Source: Cryptomeria japonica (Eukaryota > Streptophyta > Pinopsida > Cupressales > Cupressaceae). Taken from it: DNA of 64,000 bases. The stretch spans positions 19,550,547-19,614,546 of the forward strand of contig NC_081405.1 in assembly GCF_030272615.1 (NCBI RefSeq), written 5' to 3'. A program made the translations under genes and the position numbers. Within the stretch, counting starts at the first letter, position 1. Each line of letters starts with the position of its first letter. Below the pieces are notes generated by a model. It had not been told where the DNA came from and ran no database searches. It saw only the letters and a program-made list of their open reading frames with translations. Below, one piece after another: positions 49,438 to 60,331 of the stretch.

Positions 49438-51395
49438 ATCTAAATCCCGATTACAAGTTGGATGAAAATAATTGTTCTTCCCTTACGGATAAAAGATTTA
49501 ACCATCTTTTGTTGAAAGTTCTTCCCATTTTCTTGAAGATGATCTTCCCAAAATCTTTCCATATTCATTTCCATCATCCGTACATACCATTTCATCCATT
49601 TATTTCACACCTTCATTCATTTTCCCCATTTAAAGTCTACCTGCAGTCAACCATCCAGAACCCGAAATTGGTCCAAAATGCACTCAAAAAACACTTGAAA
49701 ATGAGTTATAAAGGTCCAATTACAAGTGCAAACTTGTAGTTACCCATTACACATATGAAGTTGCATGTTTGTTCCCCGCAATTGCAAGTTAATGCTCTTG
49801 TTTTTCCCACACATGTAATGCAACTTCCAAAACCCGAAATTCACTTGTGAGCCCATTTTTGCATCAATTTCTCTCTTCCCTTGTCAGTTCGGTTTGCACA
49901 CACGATCTACCAAATCAATGGATTAAGGCATGGGCCTTATTTTGCAAGCAAATTTCGAGAATGAAGGATGATACAAAGAAGAAATACAACAACAATTCAT
50001 GGTTGAGAGCATAAAATGGTTTCAAGACAAAGATGGTCATGACATAAAAAGAGGAAGGCCGCCCTTTCCCTCTTGAAAAACTAGTACTACCCCAAGCAAG
50101 AAGATAAGGATGCAAGTTCCCGTTCCGGTTCAAGATGTCTTTAGCAATCCAGAATACTTCAAACTTATAGCACCTGAAGCGACATGAAGATCATCACAGA
50201 TAAAGGATGATGCAGTTAGAGTCGTATCTTTAGACACATGGAATAGTTTTAGTTATGCAGTTGTAATTTAGTTTTGACAAGTTACATGTAAAAGTATTTT
50301 TTGTAAAAAGCAAGTTACACATTACTTGCACTTTTGTAATTACATGTAAGGCAACTGCAAGTTGTGTCCGATTAGGACTGTAGTTGGAATAAGTCTTAGT
50401 TAGTTGGAGTAACTCTTAGTTAGTTATTAAGTCTCAGTTAGTTATTGAATGAGTCTTGGTGGTTGAGAGAATCTCTCAAGTTAGTTAGGATCCTCCCACC
50501 TTTTTCTCAAGGCTCCTCTTCTATAAATACTGGAGGAGTCTATTGTAATTTTTATCTTTTGGAAAGCAAGCAAAAACTCTGCCAAATTTATAGCAAGAGG
50601 TCTTTGAGCTTATGTATGTGGATTGAAAGTTTTCGAAGAATAATAAAGAAGGTTTACTCAAGTTTTGAGTTTTTGAACTACATGTTTGAGTTTGAATCTT
50701 TTATTTCTTCTATGCCAAGTGTTTCTAAAGGAGCTTAGTCCAATCTGATTTGAAGTCTTTGAGCTGCAAGTAGAGAAGATTAATTAAAATAGGAAACTCT
50801 CTTGAAGGAGCAGCAAGTCTTTAATTAAAATAGGAAACTCTCTTAAAGGAGCAACAAGTCTTTGAGCTTGCGTCTATTCTTGAGGAAAAATTATTGTTTG
50901 ATAAGAAATAGCAGCAAGTCTTTGAGCTTGCATTAGTTCTTGTCTTTGTGTTGAAAGAATAGATTATTCCTTTCTTTGAGCTGCTATCTTTTATTCGTTG
51001 TAAAATTTAGTATAGCAAAGGGTAGATAGGACTTCCAATAGTCAAGTCTTTGAGCTTGGTATTGCTGTCCCGTCCCGAAGGAAGTGACGGAAGTCTTTGC
51101 GCTTTCAGGAAACTTCATTTCCTTTCTCTTATTTCACTTAAAAGTGGTTACTGTTGTTATTCAATCGCTATCCTTTTCTGTGAAGAGAAAGGGATATTAT
51201 CTTTCTTGAAAAAAGAAGAAAGATTGTTGTCCCATCCCATTTTATTTTCCAAGTTGTAGTTAGATAAGGGGAGCCTTCCCTTAATTAGAAGAGTTTTTAC
51301 TCGTGTGCTGTGGTTGAAACCACAATTTTGTATATTTCCCCAAGTGTACAAAATTTTCAACCAACAAGGGTTGAACTAGGACTACTCCTAGTTTC

Positions 51396-52941
51396 ATGCC
51401 AAACAACTTCACTTCAGCAGTAGGTGGGTACTTTCCTAATGCTTGCCACCCACCCACCCCTGCTCAACCTTCTTGGCAACCCAACCAGCCCTAAGATGAC
51501 GAAAAAAGGCAAATTGTAGAAATCAAAAAGTGTGTTGCTTGATTTCACCAAGCAGCTGGAGGAGTTGAAGAGACAACATGAGTGGTATTTACAGCAGGAT
51601 CAACTTGCTTATCAGGCTCAGCTTCAGCAACAACAGATGGGAGCCCAAAGACAACATAGGGAGTTCCTTGCAAGGCAACTTGCCTCTGCTAGGAAGGAAA
51701 AAATTAAGCAGCTAGCAGCCATAGAGATGTGGCTCATACAGGAGGAGGTTTCTGCCCCTAGTGTTCCTAAGTTTGAAATCCCAAGCTTCAAGAAGGGGAG
51801 ACCTCCCAAGCCTTCAACTAACCCCCCTAGTTTTAAAATTTCAAGTTTCAAGGGATCTCCAACTGTTGTTATACAAGAGCCTTCTCCTGAGTGCTTTTTG
51901 CAAAACACCCCACCACCTAGGCCCTTTCCTGATTCTATCTCCCTTTTTAAGGGTGGACCTTTTGTATGGAGGACGGATGGTTCCCATCCTCAGCATGACG
52001 AAGGGGTTCAATCAGCCATTGGTGAGTCTTCATATGCTCTAAAGGAAGAGGAATCGACAATGTTGCAGGAGGATATTGAGAACAATCAGTTGCAGCAGCA
52101 GGTCATTGAACATGAGGAGTGTGAAGGTAAAGAGGACACTGTCCTCTCATTTGACAATCTTCCTTTCTTTATTGATCATGAAGAGAAGGATATGTCTACA
52201 CCTCCCTCAGTGGTAGCTCTGGAGCAACAAGCTAGTCTTGAGGAGGGCACAAGGGATAATGTTTTTACTACAGATTTCATGGCGGATGGATCGTGCCATG
52301 AACCTGAAGTTGTTACATTTTGTTGCCAGGAGGAAACAAAAACAAAGAGACAATCTAAAGATTTTAGTTCTTTTGAGGTGTCACATAAACTTGAGATTTG
52401 TGCTGATGAGTTGGATATCAACACATGTGATTATGATGTATGTTGGTTCTCCCCTATCCCTGAAAATGATGACGTTGAATATGAGGTCTTCATTCAAGGT
52501 GAAGATGTTTCTTTTAGCATTAGGGATGATGTGCCTGAGCTTGAATGTTTCACTTGGGACCAACATGCCAAGTTTGATGAGATTGAGCAACAACATGTTG
52601 GTTATGCCGACAGTCTTTTGGTTGCTCAACTTGACAGTATACCCGAGCTTCAAAGTTTCCAATTTGATGTGTCTAAAGAGCCCACTTGTGCTGGCCAAGA
52701 CGGAGATATGATATACTTTTCATCACCATATGAGTTCATGGCCTTTTCCTTTTGTTTCAACTCACGCCAAGAGGAGGTCGGCTATTGTGGAAAAAATGAT
52801 GCCCCCTTGTATAAAAGAGATGCCTTCTCTTTTGCATGGAGTAGTTCTTTTGATGCTAGTCGACTCCTAAAAAGCTCCACCCTTGCTACTATGTGTATGC
52901 TTCATGCATCCCTGGATGTCTCAGGTGCCTATTTTCTATGA
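51396..52941 (+). pseudogene. Long frame of element L (about 500 codons); gag-like position, family unknown
   Basis: A likely start is ATG 51396 (MPNNFTSAVGGYFPNA), with a Pro-rich leader. A stop near 51494 and a frame change near 51530 separate it from the main open frame, which runs uninterrupted for about 469 codons to TGA at 52939-52941. Near the start there is a Gln/Leu-rich helix with coiled-coil character (YQAQLQQQQMGAQRQHREFL). Then come Pro/Phe repeats (PKFEIPSFKKG, PSFKISSFKG), then a long acidic region (EEESTMLQEDIENNQLQQQV). No zinc knuckle or enzyme motif is present. Its place just after the primer-binding side suggests a structural, gag-like role, but I cannot place it in a known family. 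Confidence 0.55.
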
Positions 52942-53342
52942 AATCTCTATGATGGCAAGGTGAATGGCGAAGCGTTCTTTCACCACATGAGTAGTATGTG
53001 TCATCTAATGCATGCATACAAGAGATTTCAACCATGCAGCTAGATGGTGAATGTAAGAATGGTATGAGGGGGATCAGCTCCTTCAAAAGGTTCCTCTTTG
53101 ACAGAGAAAAAGCAATCAGTTGCCTCTTATTGTAACAATGTAAATATTAGTTAGGTTTCTTGTTTTCCAAAAGTGCACGAGCACAGGCTATTCCCCTTCA
53201 GAATGGCTGATCTTGATCCTTTGCAGGTTACAGAAGAGAGAGTTTTCCTTTTTCTTGTAGTTGTGACTCTACGCCCAATGGATTACACAGGCTACTGATA
53301 TATATGCTTAGCAGGCAAGCATCCCGCAGAGGTCGCCAAAAA

Positions 53343-54994
53343 TGTTGTCATTTTATGACACCCTTGGTCCATCAGTGAGAATCGATCAGAGATATGTTCC
53401 CTGGACTAGCGTTGCCCCAATTTGATCCAAGAGAAGACGATGGAATCATAAAGTATGAAGTGTTGTCTTGTCGGAAGTTCCTTTCTCAAGCTTTCTCTTC
53501 CTCTCTCTTTCCCAAAACTCTGAAACACCAAGGTTCCGCAGTTCCCTTCCTTGGTCTCTTGTTCTCTTGCCTCGGAACTCCGGAACCCCGAAGTTCCCAA
53601 GTTGCTAAGTCTTCCCAACTTCGGTGACCAAGGTCTCCGAAGTTTCCCCAACTTCGATGACCCAGGTCTCTAAAGTTTGCCCAACTTTGGTGACCCATGT
53701 CTCCGAAGTTCCTAAGTCTTCAACCCCGAAACCCAGGAACCCCCAGGTTCCCAAGTTCCTAAGTCTTCTCTTCCTCAACCCAGGAACTCCCAAGTTCCCA
53801 AGTTCCTAAGTCTTCTCTTCCTCAACCCCGGAACTTCGGAACCCCCAGGTTCCCAAGTTCCTAATTCCTCAACCCCGGAACCCCGAGGTTCCCAGGTTCC
53901 CAAGTCTTCCCAACTTTGTTGACCCAAGTCTCTGAAGTTCCCCCAACTTCAATGACCCAGGTCTCCGAAGTCTTCCAAGCTTCTTTCCGACTGCCGACAC
54001 TTCCGGATGGCATGATCGACACTCAAGGCTTTAAATGCTCTGATAGTTTTGGTCACTTATGCACTTTCTTTTGTGGAGCCACAGGGGTGCATTTAATGTT
54101 TTTGGTAGGATTTCCATCAGGAGAGGTATGGGGCCATGCTTGTTGTAGTGACTTATGTCATGTCTGCATACTCTGACTTTGGAAGGTCAATTAATCCACC
54201 CTTCTCAGGATTTCCTTTGGTGGGTATGGCTAGGTTATTTGCATGTATAGAAGTCAAGTGCATGCATTTCCCTGCACTTCCAGACTGACATACAGGGGTC
54301 ATGATCACTCTTGTAACCATTTTTCTATATAAAGGCTGTTAAGCCTCATTGTAAAGGGTTCTCTCCCTGCTGCCTTGAGCTTTCCTATGCTCTTCTCTTG
54401 AAGACTTGTAATTATTTTTGCATTTCTGCAACTGTAAGTTTGGTCTTTGGCCTTTGAATGAATTGAAATTCCATTCTTTCCTTCCTTCAACTTATGCATG
54501 TTGTGTATGTTTCTTTACCTTCATCATAGGTGTATGTTTTGTGGCTCTTCTCTCCATAAATGTTGTGTTAACTTGTTTTTCTGAGTGTGACTTGTGGGAA
54601 TCCTTCTCTCCTCTTGACACTTAGCAAATTATAATCTCCATACATGCATTTGGGTCACTCATGCAACTGAAGTTTGTGCATCTCTTGGGTATTTCAGTTG
54701 ATTCCTTGTGCCATTTTGGGTGGGTAGAGGAACAATCTCTTATCTTGGTGCATCACCTCCTTTGGTTTAAGCATTTCTCTCTTCCCTTTACCTCTGCAAT
54801 TTGTTAGGATAGGCTTAGGAGTTAGTTTTGAAGTGTTGAGTTGGTTCAACACCTGCACCTGGATTGAGAAGGAAGTCGGCCTTCTCCGAAGATTCAACCC
54901 CCTTGCGCAAGGTCCTACACTTCGGGGTTGTTTCCATGTTTCACAAGGTTGCTAAGTTGATAGCTCAGCAAGGGTGCGAGCTTTTGCGATAACA
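53343..54994 (+). repeat. 3' LTR of element L (1652 bp)
   Basis: Homologous to 43664-45470, with the TATA box at 54325-54334 and a shorter minisatellite. The bases just upstream (GCAGAGGTCGCCAAAAA) do not make a convincing polypurine tract. Confidence 0.9.
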
Positions 54995-55115
54995 GCTCCC
55001 AAACAGCATTCCACAACCCCGGGTTTGATCCCAAACCACCCTGCTGACCTACGGGACCCCAATAGTAGGTCAACCTCCACCAAAAACTTGAGAGGACTAA
55101 GGAGGGGACATCACA
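54995..55115 (-). mobile_element. Gypsy B 3' LTR, proximal segment
   Basis: The minus strand starts TGTGATGTCCCCTCC at 55115, directly after a purine-rich GGGAAGCGAGGAC (55116-55130) that serves as the polypurine tract and codes for the end of pol. Element L interrupts the LTR at 54994/54995. Confidence 0.75.
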
Positions 55116-55350
55116 GTCCTCGCTTCCCAGAATTGCTTGCCCTCAAGCAATTGCAAAGATGGATGTTGAAGTATCCTCTCACTTTCCCACGTGGCATCCT
55201 CCAAAGGCAAGTCCTTCCATTGTACTAAATACTCCCTGATGACTTTGTTCCTTAGCCGCCACTCTCTCATGTCAAGAATCTTTGTAGGAATTAGTATCAA
55301 TTGGCCTTCTTCATCCAAGGGAGGCAAATCTGGTGATGAAGTAACATGCT

Positions 55351-55402
55351 GTCCCAGAGCCTTCTTCAAACAAGATGTCCTAGAGCCTTCTTCAAACAAG
55401 AC
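55351..55402. repeat. 26-bp tandem duplication in gypsy B pol
   Basis: GTCCCAGAGCCTTCTTCAAA... is repeated at 55351-55376 and 55377-55402 with two differences. The length is not a multiple of three, so it breaks the frame. Confidence 0.9.
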
Positions 55403-56398
55403 ACATGGAAAACATTATGTATCTTGCTCTCTGTAGGTAGCTCAAGATCATAAGCAACCTCTTCAATCCTTCGGAGAACTCTGTATGGTCCAAAAAATTT
55501 GGGCTTGAGCTTTTCAGCCCCACTCCTCTTGAGTGTACTCTGCCTGTAGGGTTGTAGACGTAGGAAAACCATATCTCCTACCTCAAAGGTCCTCTCTGTC
55601 CGGTGCCGATCAGCATAAATCTTCTACTGATTTTGTGACTGCTGAATGTTATCCTTAAGTGCCTTAAGGATATCCTAGCTGTCCTAAAGCCACTCACGAG
55701 CTCTAGGCGCTCGACAATCACCCAAGGCCAGATCCACAAATGACAGAGCATCATAACTATATAATACTCGGAAGGGAGTCATGCCAATAGACATATGATG
55801 CGTAGTATTATAACAATACTCTCCCAAGAATAACCACCGCACCCATGCTCTCTGTTGGCTCGACACATAGTTATGCAAGTATCCCTCAACCCACTTGTTG
55901 ACAATCTTTGTCTGCCCTTCAATCTAAGGGTGGTAATTGGGACTAGCGGTCAACTCGGTACCTATAAGTCTGAATAGTTCTTGCCAGAATATACTCATAA
56001 ATCTGCTATCCCGATCACTAACAATGGTCCTCGGAAGTCCATGGAGACGGAATACCTCACGAAAGAATAACTCTGCAACCTATAAGGCTATGAAGTCTGC
56101 TGCAATAAGAAAGAAGTGTGCATATTTTGTCAACCCATCAACAACCACAAATATGCAGTCCTTCCCCTAAACCCTCGGAAGACCTGTAATGAAATCCATC
56201 GATATACCTTCCCACTTCTGTTCTGGAATAGGCAATGGTTGTAGATGTCCAATTGGGAAAGTATGCTCAGACTTGTTTTGCTGACAAGTCTCACACTCGC
56301 GAACATAGCGTAGGACATCATCCTTGAGTCCTTTCCATGAAAATCTCTCCCGAACCTGCCTGTAAGTTTTGAAGTACCCAAGATGTCCTGCTAGTGGA

Positions 56399-56707
56399 TG
56401 TTGTCGGGTAATTATGTCATATTGTAATTAGAATGTTATGTGTGTTACAGGTCGGTAGTTACGTGACGGTTGTCAACAATTGGCACCGGACAACCCGTAC
56501 CGACACCTATATATATGTACTTGGTTTCCTATTTCAGTGTGTAGATATTGTCGAAGAAAGCTATGTTTTGAATGTACTGGCATTTCGCATTAATGAATAC
56601 AGACATATGAGTTCTTTTGTTAACTTGCATTGTTGTATACTGTCACATTTCCTACATTTCTGTACTGTTATGCACTGTTGAGCACACACACCCCATGGTG
56701 GAAAACA
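56399..56707 (+). repeat. 5' LTR of the gag-only element
   Basis: TGTTGTCGGG...GGAAAACA; TATA-type CCTATATATATG at about 56507-56518. Compared with the 3' LTR it has a short extra segment (CAGGTCGGTAGTTACGTGA) and a few substitutions. Confidence 0.85.
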
Positions 56708-56709
56708 TC

Positions 56710-56722
56710 TGGCGTCGTTGTC
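56710..56722 (+). other. Primer-binding site, tRNA-Asp type with decay
   Basis: TGGCGTCGTTGTC lies three bases after the LTR. It differs from the common plant tRNA-Asp site TGGCGCCGTTGCC only by two C-to-T changes. Confidence 0.6.
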
Positions 56723-57589
56723 AAATTAAACTTGGAATGATGTGAACATACTACATGGCACGACCATAATGGGGCAACCAGTGAGTGAGGGGACCAACAA
56801 CAATCTCGAGGAAGAGCCGACGGAGTTGTTCGAAGGAGAGGAGAACTAACAAGGGATTTCACCTGCATCCTACAGGCATCCATCGAAACTTATGTACGGA
56901 GGGAGACCACGACCGAGGACGTCCTTGAGAGCGCAATGTGGAGTGCCCTTGGCGTAAGTCTGGCCGTAAATCAATTGATGAATAACTTGCCTAGCTTGTT
57001 GGCACAAGCGTTCCTTGCTCTCCAAACTCGCCGGGAAGAAACCTACCGCGAGACCCGTTGACAAAAAATTTTGCAGCAATTTGAAGAAAGGAGTCGACGA
57101 GAGGAGGAACGTGACGAAAGTCATCGATGAACCTTCAATGCCACAGAAAGAAGGAATTGATGCTCGTGACGCTAAATAAGGATAGAAACTATGTGCCGGA
57201 AGAGGAAGAAGACACACACAAGGCAGCCGCGAGGACGCTGAGGTTAGAACAACAAGCAGAACATTGATGACGAATGAAGAAACTTGTTGAAGAAAGCACA
57301 ACTAGCAATGATGGCTTGGGTACTGAGGGCCAAGTTTCCGTACTAATAGAAACCACTAGAGAGCGGTTGGGGGACCTTTCCCTGACATTGGAAGAGATTG
57401 GTGAGGGGAGTATGGTAGAGGCGTACACGCCATACAGAGGTGCCGAGACCTAGAGGGAAGAGGAGACAGAGACCGAGACCAGAGAGGCGAAGGATACCAA
57501 TGCGACCGAAAGTGTCAGAAGGACACAAGGTCACGGTAGTAGAAGCAATCTGTTCAGTTTAGGCTCATCACACCGTGGTACTTAGAGCA

Positions 57590-60251
57590 ACTTGGTGGGA
57601 CCCAACAGACCAAATCTCAGCGGAGTACCTTCTGGAGGACCAGTGTCTGGAGGAGGAGTTCCTAGAGGGTCAAGTTCGAGTTTCAGAGGGGAGACTGGGC
57701 CGCCGCCAAGGAACGTGATGGCGAATCGGCAAAAATTGCCTAAGTTCAACGGAGACGAGAAAGAAGACCCGGTACGGCATTGCCATACATGTGAAACAAT
57801 CTGGTCGGCCAATGGCGTAACTGACAGGGCGGAATAGGTGGTGCAATTCCCCGCCACCCTATGAGGAGTAGCCATTGATTGGTACTCGGATGGTGATAAA
57901 ACTAAGCTGACAACTTGGGATGAATTACACAAAGCCTTCGAAACAGAGTTTCGACTTCTTAAAGACGACAATAAAATCATTGCAGAAATCCTGAGTACCA
58001 AGCAAGGGAAAAGTGAGACCATCCGAGCATATAGCCAACACCTGAAGGAATTGCTAGGAAAAATGGACAACCAGCCCGGTGATGGATTGAAGAAAAGGTG
58101 GTTTGTGGAGGTTTTGAAGTCGTCACTCAGAAGGAAAATGAAAATTGTACCCCCCACATCCTACAAAGATGCCTATAACCGGGCAATGTACCTGGAAAGT
58201 GAAGGGAAGACATCCAGGAAGAAGAAAGACAGATCCTCTGTCCTCTGGGGAGGACTCCTCCGACGGAAGTGGCAGTGATGAGGGATTGAGCAAGATGCAA
58301 GCCCTTCAGAAGGATATACATCACATGATGAAGGAATTCAAAAGTATCAAGGGAAGCACCGACAAAAACGAGGAAGTGTGGTGCGCGGAATGTGAGGAAG
58401 GTCATCCATCATACAAAAGGCTCCTGTCCTAAAAAGGCCTTCTGCGACATTTGCCAAGTGTTGGGACACTCCACCAAAGAATGTGCCTACAACATGAAGA
58501 CACGGGGGAATCAAGTGCTCTTCACCCAGGAGCAGCCACCACCCTCTGCTACAGCAGGCACATCCCAGCCTCAATCCAACACCACGGCATCATCTGGTAG
58601 TTACAGAGGTAACCGAAGGGGAGGAAGAGGCAACAATAATATTAGCAATAACCGGAGTCTAATGCAGTATGATGCCAAAGGATGGCCGATGAATCAGTGT
58701 CGGGCCTACAACCAGTGGGGACACTTTGCACGGGATTGCCAGAAAGAGGAAACACCACAGAACTTGTGCAGATGGTGTGGTCCTAGAGACCACGACTTCT
58801 TCTCAGAGCAACAAGAGTCATGCCACATTCCGCCTTGCCAACAGGAAGGAATTAGAGAAAGATCCGAGTACAAAGGGCCATGTAGTGCCTTTTGGGCACA
58901 TGACGAGAGGAATCCGTGGATTACCGGCAGGTGGAGAGCGACCTGTGGGAGTAGTCCGACTAGTGTATGCACCAGTAGTATTGACTCAGGATGGAGGACT
59001 GACACCTCTCTAGACTTCGAGGGTGACGATGGGAGCCATACCAGCTGTACCCATCCCAAGATTTGGGCAGTTGAGACCTCGAACTTCATTGCCTACATCC
59101 TCTAGGGTCGTCACAGCAGTTCTGGCAAAGGATGTTCTAGCAGTGTCATTGGTTCCCAGCGAACCTCCTTGCATTGGGTCTACCGTACGGAAGGAACCAG
59201 TACCTACGGATGTCTCAGCAATAGAGGGTACAGTGACCAGAGATGATGATGGCACCATGGATGTGTGGTTGGGTCGCTATGAGATGCCTCTCATGACCCC
59301 ACTGGGACCCCCACCTGCCTCACCCCAGCCGCATCCTTTTCCTGAGATTGTGGACCTTGATGAGGGCAGTTCTCATCAAGAGGCAGGACAGCAAGAGTTG
59401 GTGATGGACTTCCTACGGGACACCATTGGGTTTGAGGAAGAGATGGCAGAAATGCAGCAACAGGAGCAGGCCACTACCGAGAGCCAGTCGAAGGGCATAG
59501 CGGTATTTTTGGCAGAGATGGGAGCCAGTGCGCAGAGATGGTAGCAAAGGTGGAGGTCAGCGCACAGAGATTGGCAGTCTCTATGCAAGAGCGGACCGTC
59601 GGGCAATCTGCCGTTGAGGGACTCCTCGCCTTTGCCACCGGTGGGTGTGCTGAGGAGTTTGGGAGATGTTTTGAGGCCAACAGTTGGCCTGCTATGGAGA
59701 CTCCCCAGATGCTAGCAGATTGGAGGAGTGAGGAGACGGCTGGGGTTGGTGGAGTACACTTGCTGCTACAGCGGGTAGAGAAAGCTTTCCAGGATGGGTA
59801 CTACCAGCTTAGACATACCCAGCATGGTGCCTCGGCAGCAGAGATAGAGCGGGTGGCGGCCATCACAGCTCGGGAGGAGCTAGCCACTCGCCTGCATACA
59901 ATGGAGATGGAGCTAGCACAACAAAGAGCTTGAGCGACCAACCTAGAGGAGGATTTGGCTCGTGCCAAGGTAGAATTGGCCCAAGAGACAGCAGGGCGTG
60001 CACACGATGTAGCAAAACGGGCAGCCCTAGAGACCCGTCTCACATCTACCTTAGAGGCATTGGATGGGAAGAAGAAGGAACTTATGGAAGCAGTCTTTAT
60101 GGTGAAACAATCGAGGGAGAGGCAGTTGGTAGCCGAGCGAGATCTCTAGCATCAGACACAACAGGTTCACCAGCTAAGGGAACAGTTGGCAGCACCACCA
60201 CCACCAGCCCCTTTTTCATCAGGGACACCCTCTATACCCACTCAGCTTTGA
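57590..60251 (+). pseudogene. Gag polyprotein with a long Pro-rich and coiled-coil extension
   Basis: A Gly/Pro/Ser-rich leader is followed by a retrotransposon gag core (57721 to about 58210: NRQKLPKFNGDEKEDPV, AIDWYSDGDKTKLTTWDELH, FETEFRLLK, YSQHLKELL). After a charged stretch come three Cys/His knuckles at about 58380-58800: CDICQVLGHSTKEC is intact, CRAYNQWGHFARDC has lost its second Cys, and CRWCGPRDHD is truncated. The frame then continues into a Pro-rich segment (58810-59540) and a heptad-rich region (about 59760-60150: AREELATRLHTMEMELAQQR, EEDLARAKVELAQE), ending with a PPPPA tail and TGA at 60249-60251. At least three frame changes and several TAG/TGA stops break it. A shorter frame starting at ATG 56769 (MGQPVSEGTNNNLEEEPTEL) may be the original N-terminus. 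The coiled-coil tail is unusual for gag. Confidence 0.75.
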
Positions 60252-60320
60252 TTTTCATGATTGGTCTTAGTGTCATTTCCCATTTTGTTTGTATGTCGTC
60301 AGGAGACGACCTCCTTTTTT

Positions 60321-60331
60321 GGGGGGGATGA
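60321..60331 (+). other. Polypurine tract of the gag-only element
   Basis: GGGGGGGATGA abuts the 3' LTR start TGTTGTCGGG at 60332. Confidence 0.75.

Larger units (their letters stand above)
47784..51366 (+). mobile_element. E1': E-type unit related to E1, ORF region lost (3583 bp, TSD AGGGT), nested in L
   Basis: Starts TGTTGTCCTCATTTTTG and ends CAACCAACA, as E1 does in the opposite orientation. AGGGT flanks it at 47779-47783 and 51367-51371. Homology with E1 covers the leader (47784 to about 49740) and the 3' part (about 50215-51366). The roughly 450 bp between them does not visibly encode the E1 protein. The TATA box (CTATAAATAC) at 50521 is 845 nt from the end. There is a tandem array at 48350-48760 and an inverted duplication at 49246-49437. 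Confidence 0.88.
43664..54994 (+). mobile_element. Element L: non-autonomous LTR retrotransposon with nested insertions (TSD ACTCC/GCTCC)
   Basis: LTRs at 43664-45470 and 53343-54994 are clearly homologous. Both begin TGTTGTCATTTTATGACACC and end TG(T/C)GATAACA. The flanks are ACTCC (43659-43663) and GCTCC (54995-54999), one mismatch. Plus-strand TATA boxes (CTATATAAAG) at 44801 and 54325 set the orientation. Without LTR-A3 and E1' the internal region is only about 2.5 kb. It contains one long frame (51396-52941) and no protease, RT, RNase H or integrase. It lies inside the 3' LTR of gypsy B. Confidence 0.88.

Noticed and set aside
20051-51060. Possible CRISPR-like array: repeated AGTCTTTGAGCTT motifs in E1 and E1' R-U5
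   Set aside because: Spacing is irregular, the spacers are not unique units and there are no cas genes. It is an irregular plant LTR repeat.
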